A program made the translations under genes and the position numbers. Source: Chloroflexota bacterium (lineage in GTDB: Bacteria; Chloroflexota; Anaerolineae; Anaerolineales; UBA11657). Taken from it: 30,352 bases of DNA. A model generated the notes under the pieces. That model made no database searches and was not told the DNA's origin. It was given only the letters and a program-made list of their open reading frames with translations. This document shows positions 23,674-30,352 of the stretch, in pieces; position 1 is the first letter of the stretch, and each line of letters starts with the position of its first letter. The stretch is taken from positions 10,930 to 41,281 of the forward strand of contig QWRL01000003.1 of assembly GCA_003670425.1 (NCBI GenBank), written 5' to 3'.

Positions 23674-24321
23674 TTAGTAGGTGCGCTGGCCGCTGTCTTC
23701 AGCGTTGGCCAACACGGCGCCCAAAATATGAATGCGGCCCTTGTGCAGCAGCTCGCTGGCGCGCTCGGCGTCGTCGCGGCGGGTGTGCCCCGCGCTGAGC
23801 ACAAGCAGGGTGCCGGCCAGCTTGGAGGCCAGCAGCACAGCATCGGTAACCACCAGCACTGGCGGCGCATCGAAGATAACGATCTCGGCCTGCTGCTGCA
23901 TGGTCAGCAGCAGTGCTTCCATTTTGCGCGAGCCAAGCAGGTCGGCCGGATTGTCCGGCTGCGGCCCGGCCGGCAGCACTTTCAAGTTGGGCACATTTAC
24001 ATCGCACACCGGCAGCGCGCCGCCGTCGCGCAGCGTGCTGCTAAGCCCGCGGTCAGCAGCGAGTCCCCACAGCACATGCTGGCGCGGCCGGCGCAAATCA
24101 CAATCCACCAGCAGCACGCTGCGATCGGATTGCGCCAGTGTCACGGCCAGATTTGCAGCGCACTCGCTTTTGGCGTCCGCGGTGGCTGCACATGGCGAGG
24201 TAATTAGCAGCGTGGGCAGGGCGCGTTCCAGCGCACTGAAGAGCAGGTTGGTGCGCAGCGCGCGGTAGGCTTCGGCCGCCGGGGAGCGCGGGTCGGCGAG
24301 CGTGATGATGGTGGCGGCCAT
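23674..24321 (-). CDS. CpsD/CapB-type BY-kinase-like protein with degenerate P-loop
   Basis: This 215-residue protein has the fold of the cytoplasmic tyrosine kinases that pair with Wzz. The N-terminal SPAAEAYRALRTNLLFSAL segment is the activator-interaction helix. Walker A' (SVLLVDCDLRRP, 68-78) and Walker B (EIVIFDAPPV, 146-155) are intact. The P-loop, usually PGEGKST, here reads ATADAKSECAANLAV: Lys51 and Ser52 remain but the glycines are gone. The C-terminus has a single Tyr (QRTY) instead of a Tyr cluster. It may be a pseudokinase or an ATP-binding scaffold. The start at 24321 is 1 base past the Wzz-type gene's stop; an earlier ATG at 24366 would overlap it. Confidence 0.87.
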   Translation of the reverse strand: MAATIITLADPRSPAAEAYRALRTNLLFSALERALPTLLITSPCAATADAKSECAANLAVTLAQSDRSVLLVDCDLRRPRQHVLWGLAADRGLSSTLRDGGALPVCDVNVPNLKVLPAGPQPDNPADLLGSRKMEALLLTMQQQAEIVIFDAPPVLVVTDAVLLASKLAGTLLVLSAGHTRRDDAERASELLHKGRIHILGAVLANAEDSGQRTY

Positions 24322-24322
24322 G

Positions 24323-24997
24323 TTATCTGCCAGCCCGTGCGCTGCCGGAGACAGCGGGAATGGCACCCAGCACCGCCAGGTTCAGCTGGCGCTCCACGTC
24401 TGCACGCGTGCGCAGAATGCCCGCATCCCAATATTCGAGAAAGAAGATCAGCACGCCGCCAAGCAGAATGCCTAGCACCGCGCCGGCTGCGGTATTCAGG
24501 CCGCGGCGCGGGTGATCGAGCACGTAGCGCGGGGCGTCCAGCAGCAGCGCGGTAACCCGGTCTTCCCGGCGCTGCTTTTGATTTTCGTCATTGCGCCACT
24601 GCACCAGCAGTTCGGCCCACTTGCGCGCAATGTCGTTGGCAGCATCGCCGTTCTCGTTGTCTACGGCAATAGTGATCAGAAAGCGCTGCGCCTCGGCGGC
24701 GATGCTTACATCGGCGCGCAGCGTTTCGGGCAGCATGTCCAGCTGCAAATCCTGAATGATGGCTGCGGCGCTGTTGTCTGTGTCGAGGAAGGCCACATAA
24801 GAGTCGAGCAGCAGCTTGGCGCTTTGCGCAAGGCCGAAGTCCGTGCGTGCAGGCTGCACCAGCACATTTACTGTGGCGCGGTAGACCGGATTTTGCACGG
24901 TGCTGAACACAAGTGCGCTGGCCGCCGTAAGGATCGCCAGCAGCACAATGATCCAGCCGCGCCGGCGCAGGATGCGGAAATATTCACCGAGTGGCAT
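24323..24997 (-). CDS. Wzz/chain-length-determinant-type membrane protein (second of two)
   Basis: This 224-residue protein has a short cytoplasmic head (MPLGEYFRILRRRGW), a first membrane helix at about 15-36, a soluble middle of about 130 residues, and a second helix at about 168-192. It ends in a cytoplasmic tail (RTRADVERQLNLAVLGAIP), the segment that engages BY-kinases. This is the Wzz/PCP plan, with the kinase encoded next door. It probably sets the chain length of the exopolysaccharide and sits in the inner membrane. It lies 36 bases after the other Wzz-type gene and touches the kinase gene. Confidence 0.85.
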   Translation of the reverse strand: MPLGEYFRILRRRGWIIVLLAILTAASALVFSTVQNPVYRATVNVLVQPARTDFGLAQSAKLLLDSYVAFLDTDNSAAAIIQDLQLDMLPETLRADVSIAAEAQRFLITIAVDNENGDAANDIARKWAELLVQWRNDENQKQRREDRVTALLLDAPRYVLDHPRRGLNTAAGAVLGILLGGVLIFFLEYWDAGILRTRADVERQLNLAVLGAIPAVSGSARAGR

Positions 24998-25033
24998 TAT
25001 GCAATGTCGAGCGCAAAGTTTACCATGCAGGAA

Positions 25034-25720
25034 TTACTGTCCGTTGCGGCGTGGAATCTGGCCGAGCACGGTGAGGCCCAGCTGTTCGGCATCGCTGCGC
25101 GTGCGCAGGTGCGGGTCCAGATAATGCGCGCCAAATGCGAGCAGCACGCCAACAGCGAGGCCGGCCAGCACGCGCAACGGCAAAGCCAGCAGCACAGCCC
25201 AGCCCGGTGCGGCCAGCGCCACCACCGGCTCGTCCAATGCCAGCACTTGCGCCGGCACGCCGCCCAGCTGCGGAAAGACGTTTGCGTTTTGAGATTGCAG
25301 CACGCGGCTTACAGCCTGCGCCAATGCAGCTGTGTCTGCTTGCGAGGCTGTGCGCACATAGACGCTGAGCATACTGCGCGCATAATCGCTGGACAGCGCA
25401 GCCTGCACGGTGGGCGCATCCAGCAGCACGCCGTCTGGCTGCAGGTTTGCACTGACGGCACTTGCAAAGTCTCCGGTGCGCACCCAGTCTGCAAGGCCGG
25501 CCACCAGATACTCGGAAGAGAGCCAGCTGTAGTAGACGGGGTCAAAGTTGCCGGTTGCTGTGGCTGCGGGCGGCAGGCTGGCAGAAAAGCGCAGGGTGGC
25601 GGCATAGGCTGGCGCCGGCTGCGAATAAGTGGCGAGGCCGATGCCGCTGACGACCAGCGCGGGCAGCAGCGCAGCCCACCACCAGCGCCGCAAAATTATT
25701 CCGTAGTCGCGCAAATCCAT
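25034..25720 (-). CDS. Wzz-type membrane protein (first of two)
   Basis: This 228-residue protein has the same plan as its downstream neighbour: MDLRDYGIILRRWWWAALLPALVVSGIG gives the first helix, a periplasmic part with LDEPVVAL near its end follows, then a second long hydrophobic stretch near 170-205 and a cytoplasmic tail ending LGLTVLGQIP. The two proteins are only distantly similar, so this does not look like a recent tandem copy. They may form one mixed ring. The ATG at 25720 is 2 bases past the GT4 stop. Confidence 0.8.
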   Translation of the reverse strand: MDLRDYGIILRRWWWAALLPALVVSGIGLATYSQPAPAYAATLRFSASLPPAATATGNFDPVYYSWLSSEYLVAGLADWVRTGDFASAVSANLQPDGVLLDAPTVQAALSSDYARSMLSVYVRTASQADTAALAQAVSRVLQSQNANVFPQLGGVPAQVLALDEPVVALAAPGWAVLLALPLRVLAGLAVGVLLAFGAHYLDPHLRTRSDAEQLGLTVLGQIPRRNGQ

Positions 25721-25722
25721 TT

Positions 25723-26808
25723 TTATGCCGGCGCGTGCTTGGCGATGAAAGCGCGCAAGCGCTCATCAAACACGCGCGCGTCGAATTGTAACGCGAAGCG
25801 CTGCAACGCGGCGGGCTCGTAGTCTTGCGGGCGCAAGCTGCGCAAGGCTGCTTCCAGCGCTTCCACTGTTTGCTCGTGGAAAAGGCAGCCAGTGCGCTGC
25901 GCATCAACGTAATCAAGTGCACCGCCGCCGGCGAATGCCACCACCGGCCGGCCGCTGGCCAGCGCCTGCACGGGCGCGATGCCGAAGTCTTCCAAGCCCG
26001 GAAAGATAAATGCCCGGCAGCCCGCCAGCAGCGCAGGCAGCTCGGCTTGCGGTACGCGCCCGATGAACTTTACGGTTGGCCCGGCCATTGCCTGCAGGCG
26101 CTGCTGGTCACGCCCTGCGCCTGCCACTACTAACGGCAGCTGCAAGTTCGTACAGGCACGCACGGCCAAATCTATGCGCTTGTATGGCACCAGCCGTGAC
26201 ACCACCAAAAAATAATCTGCAGTTTCTGCGGCGGGTGCGAAGCGGGCGGTGTCCACTGGCGGATGGAGCACGCTGGATTCGCGCCCGTAGTGCAGCGCAA
26301 TGCGCTGCTGCACAGCGCTGGAGATGGCGAGGAAGTGATCGACGCTGCGGGCGGCCGCGCGCTCGCGGCGTTGCAGCCACGGCAGCAGCAGGCGCAGCGC
26401 AGCCAGCATGGCGGCGGGGATCGGCTCGCGCGCCGCATAGTCCTCCAGGTTCCAGACATAGCGCGTGGGCGTCAGGCAGTAGCACAAGTGCACCGCGCCC
26501 GGCGGCTTGCGCACTTCCATGCAGAAGCCGCTTTTGTTGGAGAGAATTACGTTGTAGCCGGAAAGGTTGAGGCTGGCAAATGCCAGCGGGTAGAGCAGCA
26601 GATAAGGGCGGTGGTGGCGGTGAATGCCGGGCAGGCGGTTGGTGAAGGCGGTGCGAATGTTCCACTGCTGGTAAGGCGCAGGCATTAGTTGCGGCGCGTA
26701 GATGCTGGTGAAGACGGGTGCGGCGGGATGCAGAGCCTGCATGCGTTCGAGTACATCCTCGGCGCCGCCGCGCTGGTTCAGCCAGTCATGCACGATGGCG
26801 AGGCGCAT
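25723..26808 (-). CDS. GT4-family glycosyltransferase of the exopolysaccharide operon
   Basis: This 361-residue GT-B transferase has the opening MRLAIVHDWLNQRGGAEDVLE, typical of a GT4 subgroup in polysaccharide clusters. The donor half has SRLVPYKRIDLAVRA and PGLEDFGIAPVQALASGRPVVAF. The first Glu of the E-x7-E donor motif is present, but the second is Gln. Its substrate is not known. It probably adds one sugar of the repeat unit at the inner membrane face. The ATG at 26808 is 6 bases past rnhB. It lies between rnhB and the Wzz genes. Confidence 0.87.
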   Translation of the reverse strand: MRLAIVHDWLNQRGGAEDVLERMQALHPAAPVFTSIYAPQLMPAPYQQWNIRTAFTNRLPGIHRHHRPYLLLYPLAFASLNLSGYNVILSNKSGFCMEVRKPPGAVHLCYCLTPTRYVWNLEDYAAREPIPAAMLAALRLLLPWLQRRERAAARSVDHFLAISSAVQQRIALHYGRESSVLHPPVDTARFAPAAETADYFLVVSRLVPYKRIDLAVRACTNLQLPLVVAGAGRDQQRLQAMAGPTVKFIGRVPQAELPALLAGCRAFIFPGLEDFGIAPVQALASGRPVVAFAGGGALDYVDAQRTGCLFHEQTVEALEAALRSLRPQDYEPAALQRFALQFDARVFDERLRAFIAKHAPA

Positions 26809-26814
26809 GCGCGC

Positions 26815-27468
26815 CTACGCTGTGGCCGGCGCGGCCAACGCAGCCAGCGGCCGGAACGAGTGGCGGTGCACCACTGCCGCACCATGCGCGCGCAGCGCCA
26901 GCTGGTGCGCCCGCGTGCCGTAGCCCTTGTGCTTTGCAAAGCCATATGCGGGATAGTGAGTGTCCAGCACTTTCATCATCTCGTCGCGTGCAACCTTGGC
27001 GATGATGGACGCAGCTGCAATTGAAAGCGACGCATGCTCGCCGTGGTTCATGCGCTGCTGCGGCAGCGCCACCAGCGCGCGCAGATCCACCGCGTCCACC
27101 AGCAAGTGGCGCGGCCGCGGGCGCAGCGCTGCAATCGCGCGCTGCATCGCCGCCCGCGTCGCCGGCAGAATTCCATCGCGGTCAATTTCCATGGGTCCGG
27201 CGCCGCCCACGCCCACGGCCAGCGCTGTGGCGCGGATAAGCACAGCAAGTTTTGCGCGCTGGCTGCTGCTTAACAGCTTGGAGTCCAGTACGCCTGCCAG
27301 CTGGCGGCGCAGGTCTTTGCGGTCGGCGGGCAGGATCACGGCTGCTGCCACCACTGGCCCGGCCCAGGCGCCGCGCCCGGCTTCATCAACGCCCGCCACA
27401 TAACGGCAGCCGGCAGCCCACAGCCGCCGCTCCAACCGCAGCTGCGGCGGCTTATGCGGCGCGCTCAT
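26815..27468 (-). CDS. rnhB: Ribonuclease HII
   Basis: This 217-residue enzyme removes ribonucleotides from DNA and RNA from RNA-DNA hybrids. The core VAGVDEAGRGAWAGPVV gives Asp28 and Glu29, DSKLLSSSQR follows, LLVDAVD carries Asp125, SIAAASIIAKVARDEM the following helix, and YGFAKHKGYGT...HG...HRHSFRPL the usual C-terminal region. The fourth catalytic residue, normally Asp in a GD motif, is Glu144 (NHGEHAS). The start is ATG at 27468, which overlaps the GT2 gene by 17 bases; the frame is open to 27633, inside that gene. A housekeeping gene inside a polysaccharide operon is odd and may only be carried along for transcription. Confidence 0.93.
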   Translation of the reverse strand: MSAPHKPPQLRLERRLWAAGCRYVAGVDEAGRGAWAGPVVAAAVILPADRKDLRRQLAGVLDSKLLSSSQRAKLAVLIRATALAVGVGGAGPMEIDRDGILPATRAAMQRAIAALRPRPRHLLVDAVDLRALVALPQQRMNHGEHASLSIAAASIIAKVARDEMMKVLDTHYPAYGFAKHKGYGTRAHQLALRAHGAAVVHRHSFRPLAALAAPATA

Positions 27469-28177
27469 AAAATCCGGCGCGCAAGTTGCGCCGCAGCGTG
27501 AGCACATCGCGCAGCATCTGCAGCGTGTCGCGCACCATGCGCACTTTTGTCTCGCGGTGAAAATGCCAGTCGATGGGCACTTCCTGGATGCGGTAGCCGC
27601 GCTGGCGCGCGATGAAGAGCAGCTCCACATCAAAGCTCAACCCGTCCAGGCGCTGCACGCGGAACAAATCTTCAGCAGCGGCAGCCGTGAAGCATTTGAA
27701 GCCGCACTGCGTGTCTTCGATGCCGGGCAGCACGGCCAGCTTCACCAGATTGCTGAACACGCGGCCGCGCAGATGCGTGAATGCCGGCTCGCCAAACCGC
27801 CGCGCGCCGGAAATTTCGCGCGAGCCAATCGCCACATCAAACGCAGCCGGCTGTGCCGGCAGGAAGCGCACAACTTGCGCAATCGGCATCGATAGGTCTG
27901 CGTCGCACATGAAGCGCAACGCGCCGCGCGCCGCCAGCATGCCGCGGCGCACCGCCAAGCCCTTGCCGCGCTGCGCCTCACGCAGCAACTGCAGCCGCGG
28001 CTCGTTGCGCGCCATGGCTGTCACCACATCTGCCGTGCGGTCATGGCTGCCGTTCTCCACCACCAGCACCTCGGCCGCGTAATCCTGCGTGCGCAAAAAC
28101 TGCAGCACTTGCGGCAGCGTTTCGCCCAAGCGGCGCTCCTCGTTATGCGCCGGGATGATGATGGATAGATGTGTCAT
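27452..28177 (-). CDS. GT2 glycosyltransferase, dolichyl/polyprenyl-phosphate type
   Basis: This 241-residue GT-A transferase is of the kind that moves glucose or mannose from a nucleotide sugar to a polyprenyl phosphate. It has LSIIIPAHNEERRLGETL, VVENGSHDRTADVV, a metal-site CDADLSMP, and GIEDTQCGFKCFT, a sequence typical of dolichyl-phosphate glucosyltransferase (DPG synthase) relatives. No membrane helices are found at the C-terminus. The ATG at 28177 is 7 bases past the rhamnosyltransferase-like gene, and its 3' end overlaps rnhB by 17 bases. Confidence 0.88.
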   Translation of the reverse strand: MTHLSIIIPAHNEERRLGETLPQVLQFLRTQDYAAEVLVVENGSHDRTADVVTAMARNEPRLQLLREAQRGKGLAVRRGMLAARGALRFMCDADLSMPIAQVVRFLPAQPAAFDVAIGSREISGARRFGEPAFTHLRGRVFSNLVKLAVLPGIEDTQCGFKCFTAAAAEDLFRVQRLDGLSFDVELLFIARQRGYRIQEVPIDWHFHRETKVRMVRDTLQMLRDVLTLRRNLRAGFYERAA

Positions 28178-28184
28178 GGCGGGC

Positions 28185-29132
28185 TCACGCGTCCTGCGGC
28201 GCGCTGCTCAACAGCGCCAGCACCCGCGCGTCCGATATGAGGCGCGCTGCCTGAACCCGGCGGCGGGCTGCCAGCATTGCGGGCACGGCGGCAATCCCGG
28301 CCAGCTGCCCGCGCAGCCGCGCGCGTGCTGCGGCCCCGCGCCAGCTGCGCAGCGCCTGCACCGCCAGCTGCAGCTGGCGCCTCAATATGCTGCGCCAATG
28401 CCGCCGCCACACAATGCCGGGCAGATCCTTTACCAAGACATGGATGCTGTTGCGCCCATCATAGTAGCTGGCGGTGGGCCCGCCGCCTGTGCTGGCCAGC
28501 TTGTGATACACAATGGCGCGCGGCGCATACACACAGCGCCAGTCGCGCAGCTGCGCGCGCCAACCAAGATCCACGTCTTCGCAAGAAAAGAAGAAGCGCT
28601 CGTCCAGCAGGCCCGTTTCTTCGAGCATGCTGCGCCGGTACGCGGCTGAGCCGCCGCAGGCGGAGAATACTTCGCCCTCCGAATATTGGCCGGTGTCGCG
28701 CTGCCACACGCCGCGGTTGGCGGGCATGCCGTCGCTGCCGAACAGGTCGCCGGCGGTGTGCAGCGTGTCGCGCTTGTCATACAGCAGCATGCGGCTGGCC
28801 ACGCTGCCGGCGTTGGGGTTGCGGGCAAAGGCCGCGCGCACTTCTGCCAGCCAGTCTGGCGCCGCGGCAGTGTCGTTGTTTAGCAGCACCAGCAGGCTGC
28901 CGAACGCCGCAGCCAGCCCGGCATTGCACGCACCGGTAAAGCCGGCGTTGTGCTGCAGGGCAATCACGCGCACAGCGGAGTGGCGTGCGGCCAGCAGGCG
29001 CAGCGATTCATCCGTGCTGTTGTTGTCCACCACAAGTACTTCGAAGTCCCGGTCGGTTTGGGCATGCAACGCCGCCAGGCACTCCGGTAGATGCGCGGCG
29101 CCGTTCCAGTTGGGAATGATGACCGAGATCAT
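28185..29132 (-). CDS. GT2 glycosyltransferase, rhamnosyltransferase-like
   Basis: This 315-residue GT-A transferase has MISVIIPNWNGAAHLPECL, VVDNNSTDES, a metal-binding LNNDTAAAPDW, and CGGSAAYRRSMLEETGLLDERFFFSCEDVDLGWRA with the acceptor-side ED motif. This is the GT2 plan of the WbbL/RfbN-type rhamnosyltransferases. A donor of dTDP-L-rhamnose would suit the neighbouring RmlD and RmlA. The C-terminus is Arg/Ala-rich and may lie against the membrane. The start is ATG at 29132, 32 bases after rmlD. Readings further upstream (to 29276) overlap rmlD and show no GT2 similarity. Confidence 0.88.
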   Translation of the reverse strand: MISVIIPNWNGAAHLPECLAALHAQTDRDFEVLVVDNNSTDESLRLLAARHSAVRVIALQHNAGFTGACNAGLAAAFGSLLVLLNNDTAAAPDWLAEVRAAFARNPNAGSVASRMLLYDKRDTLHTAGDLFGSDGMPANRGVWQRDTGQYSEGEVFSACGGSAAYRRSMLEETGLLDERFFFSCEDVDLGWRAQLRDWRCVYAPRAIVYHKLASTGGGPTASYYDGRNSIHVLVKDLPGIVWRRHWRSILRRQLQLAVQALRSWRGAAARARLRGQLAGIAAVPAMLAARRRVQAARLISDARVLALLSSAPQDA

Positions 29133-29164
29133 GCGCGCGGCAGCGGCCGGGCTGCAGGCTGCAA

Positions 29165-30022
29165 TCAGCGGGCAGCGCTGCCGGCGGGCTGCAAACTGCC
29201 GACGAAATCCTGCAGCGCTTCCTGCCACGGGCGCAACTGAATTCCGATTGCGGCGGCAGCGCTGTTGCGCAAACACCCGTTGCGCGGCGGGGTGGAGGCG
29301 CGCACGTAGCTGGCAAGCAGCGCGGGCTCAATCATGGTTGCGCGTTGGCCGCACAGGTCCAGTACCGCACGCGCCAGTTCGTAGCGCGAGGCAAAGCCCG
29401 CATTCACCAAATGAAAGATGCCGCGCTGCCCACTTTCGGCCAAGCTGAAAATTGCGTCAGCCAAGTCTTCAACTGCGGTGGGCGCACCGGTTTCATCGGT
29501 TACAACCCGCAGCGGCGCAGCGCCCCGTGCCAGCTCCAAAATGCGGTGCACAAAGTTGCGGCCGCCGTGCCCAAAAAGCCACGAACTGCGCACCACACAG
29601 CAGTCGTCCACTATCTGCTGCGCGGTCCATTCTGCGGCCAGCTTGGACCAGCCGTATGGGTTGGCCGGGCAGGGCGCGTCCTGCTCACCGTATGGGGCCG
29701 CCTGCGTCCCGTCAAAAACTTCGTTTGAGCTGAGCAGCAGCAGGCGTGCGCCCACCGCACGCGCCGCCAGCGCCACGTGCTGCGTGCCGATGGCGTTTAC
29801 CTGATATGCGCGGATTGGGTCTCGTGCGCAGCCATCCACGTCCGTCCAAGCGGCGCAGTGGATCACCACCTGCGGGCGCGCATCCGCCACCGCGTCGAGC
29901 GTGGGCTGCAGCTGGCTGATGTCGCATTCGGGCAGGTCGCAGCCGCTCACTTGGGCTGCGGGCCAGCGTTTGGTCAGCGCCGTGCCGAGCTGGCCGCGAA
30001 TACCGGTGATAAAGATGCGCAA
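29165..30022 (-). CDS. rmlD: dTDP-4-dehydrorhamnose reductase
   Basis: This 285-residue reductase makes dTDP-L-rhamnose in the last step of its pathway. It has TGIRGQLGTAL (NADPH site), CAAWTDVD, SSNEVFDG, YGWSKLAAE with the Tyr-x3-Lys pair, and VVRSSWLFGHGGRNF. The SSNEVFDG form replaces the usual STDYVF(D/P)G and keeps a Ser where the catalytic Thr normally is. RmlB and RmlC are not in the window. It starts at a TTG (30022), with AGG 9 bases upstream. The first gene of the exopolysaccharide operon. Confidence 0.88.
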   Translation of the reverse strand: MRIFITGIRGQLGTALTKRWPAAQVSGCDLPECDISQLQPTLDAVADARPQVVIHCAAWTDVDGCARDPIRAYQVNAIGTQHVALAARAVGARLLLLSSNEVFDGTQAAPYGEQDAPCPANPYGWSKLAAEWTAQQIVDDCCVVRSSWLFGHGGRNFVHRILELARGAAPLRVVTDETGAPTAVEDLADAIFSLAESGQRGIFHLVNAGFASRYELARAVLDLCGQRATMIEPALLASYVRASTPPRNGCLRNSAAAAIGIQLRPWQEALQDFVGSLQPAGSAAR

Positions 30023-30066
30023 TATAAACCTATGTGCGTAAGCGCAATGATGCGCAACTTGATTGA

Positions 30067-30072
30067 ATTATA
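30067..30072 (-). promoter_or_regulatory. -10 box of the exopolysaccharide operon
   Basis: The minus strand reads TATAAT, a perfect -10, about 45 bases before rmlD. No good -35 is seen 16-18 bases further; an inverted repeat lies there instead. Three copies of TTGCGC (one of them the start codon region) lie between this box and codon 3 of rmlD. Confidence 0.5.
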
Positions 30073-30085
30073 TCCGTGTGGCTGC

Positions 30086-30102
30086 AACCGGCTGTACCGG
30101 TT
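30086..30102. repeat. Inverted repeat over the -35 region of the exopolysaccharide promoter
   Basis: AACCGG (30086-30091), CTGTA, CCGGTT (30097-30102): two perfect 6-base arms, 13 bases upstream of the TATAAT. This is a likely place for a regulator to bind. The rest of the 286-base gap (30023-30308) shows no RNA gene or other motif. Confidence 0.4.
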
Positions 30103-30308
30103 GGGACTGTTACGCGCGGCACGGAATGTGGGTGCGCGGGGATTATTTCAGTCGCACACGTTTGCATGTTGCTGGCAGACGACATGTTGTTTCCAGCGGG
30201 CGGTGAGCTACACACCGGGCAGCCGGCCGCCATGAAGGGTGCTGTATGCTTCGCAATTGGTGCGCTTCGCGCAGCGCACTTCGTTAAAATTTTCCAAGGA
30301 GCTGCCGC

Positions 30309-30352
30309 ATGTCATCAATCAACTGGCCGGATGCACTCAGCACGGGCACGCA
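30309..30352 (+). CDS. Start of a plus-strand gene, possibly a hemerythrin-like protein (partial)
   Basis: ATG at 30309 follows a perfect AAGGAG (30296-30301) at 7 bases' spacing, the clearest SD in the window. Only 14 codons are seen (MSSINWPDALSTGT) before the window ends. The pattern hydrophobic-x-W-x-x-x-LS-x-G resembles the first helix of bacteriohemerythrins, whose metal-binding His would follow beyond the window. That guess is weak. It is divergent from the exopolysaccharide operon. Confidence 0.65.
   Translation, partial: MSSINWPDALSTGT

Noticed and set aside
22975..24207. A 410-codon open frame on the plus strand opposite the rmlA and CpsD genes
   Set aside because: It is the antisense of two clear genes, its product has no recognisable motif and is rich in His, Arg and Gln, and GC-rich DNA makes such long antisense frames by chance.
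30285..30290. TAAAAT as a -10 box for the plus-strand gene at 30309
   Set aside because: Transcription would start inside or after the strong SD at 30296-30301, which makes that SD useless, and no -35 fits.
1..30352. Possible mobile elements, defence systems, toxin-antitoxin pairs or tRNA genes
   Set aside because: No transposase, integrase, nuclease-repeat pair, toxin-sized gene pair or cloverleaf was found; all genes have ordinary GC content and chromosomal roles.

Overview
The window (30,352 bases, GC-rich) is chromosomal DNA from a free-living bacterium with dense housekeeping and envelope-sugar genes. The mix of families (PccB-type acyl-CoA carboxylase, one large Rel protein, VKOR, Gmd/Rmd, split Wzz proteins with a separate BY-kinase, AcnA) and the low use of Shine-Dalgarno (SD) sites suggest Chloroflexota or a similar deep-branching GC-rich phylum. 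This assignment is inferred from family resemblance, not tested. No phage, insertion sequence, CRISPR array, tRNA or rRNA was seen.

Layout. (1) 96-5079, minus: a biotin-dependent acyl-CoA carboxylase operon (carboxyltransferase, membrane SGNH protein, biotin carboxylase, biotinyl carrier) with an extended -10 promoter near 5170. (2) 5261-11660, minus: rmd, gmd, phosphohexomutase, tatD, polyprenyl diphosphate synthase and a GT4 glycosyltransferase. This looks like a GDP-D-rhamnose supply and use operon. (3) 11837-12559, plus: a two-domain S1 RNA-binding protein behind a perfect sigma70-type promoter, ending at a strong bidirectional terminator. (4) 12638-17132, minus: rel, moeA, VKOR, and a 139-residue protein that is about half Asp/Glu. 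(5) 17208-18440, plus: a TIM-barrel lysozyme-like protein joined by a Pro/Gln linker to an NTF2-like domain, probably translated from a nearly leaderless mRNA. (6) 18490-22394, minus: acnA and an uncharacterised, possibly CHAD-like, helical protein. (7) 22549-30022, minus: an exopolysaccharide operon (rmlD, two GT2 enzymes, rnhB, a GT4 enzyme, two Wzz-type proteins, a CpsD-type kinase with a broken P-loop, rmlA). (8) A plus-strand gene begins at 30309 and runs off the window.

How it fits together. Two loci make and use activated deoxysugars: GDP-D-rhamnose (region 2) and part of the dTDP-L-rhamnose path (region 7, which lacks rmlB and rmlC). The polymer from region 7 is probably chain-length-controlled by the Wzz pair. 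The carboxylase and aconitase are central metabolism, and Rel is the stringent-response enzyme. No single clearly new multi-gene system stands out. The best leads are the degenerate CpsD P-loop, the Rel protein that pairs an intact hydrolase site with the EFDD synthetase motif, and the hyperacidic protein translationally coupled to VKOR.
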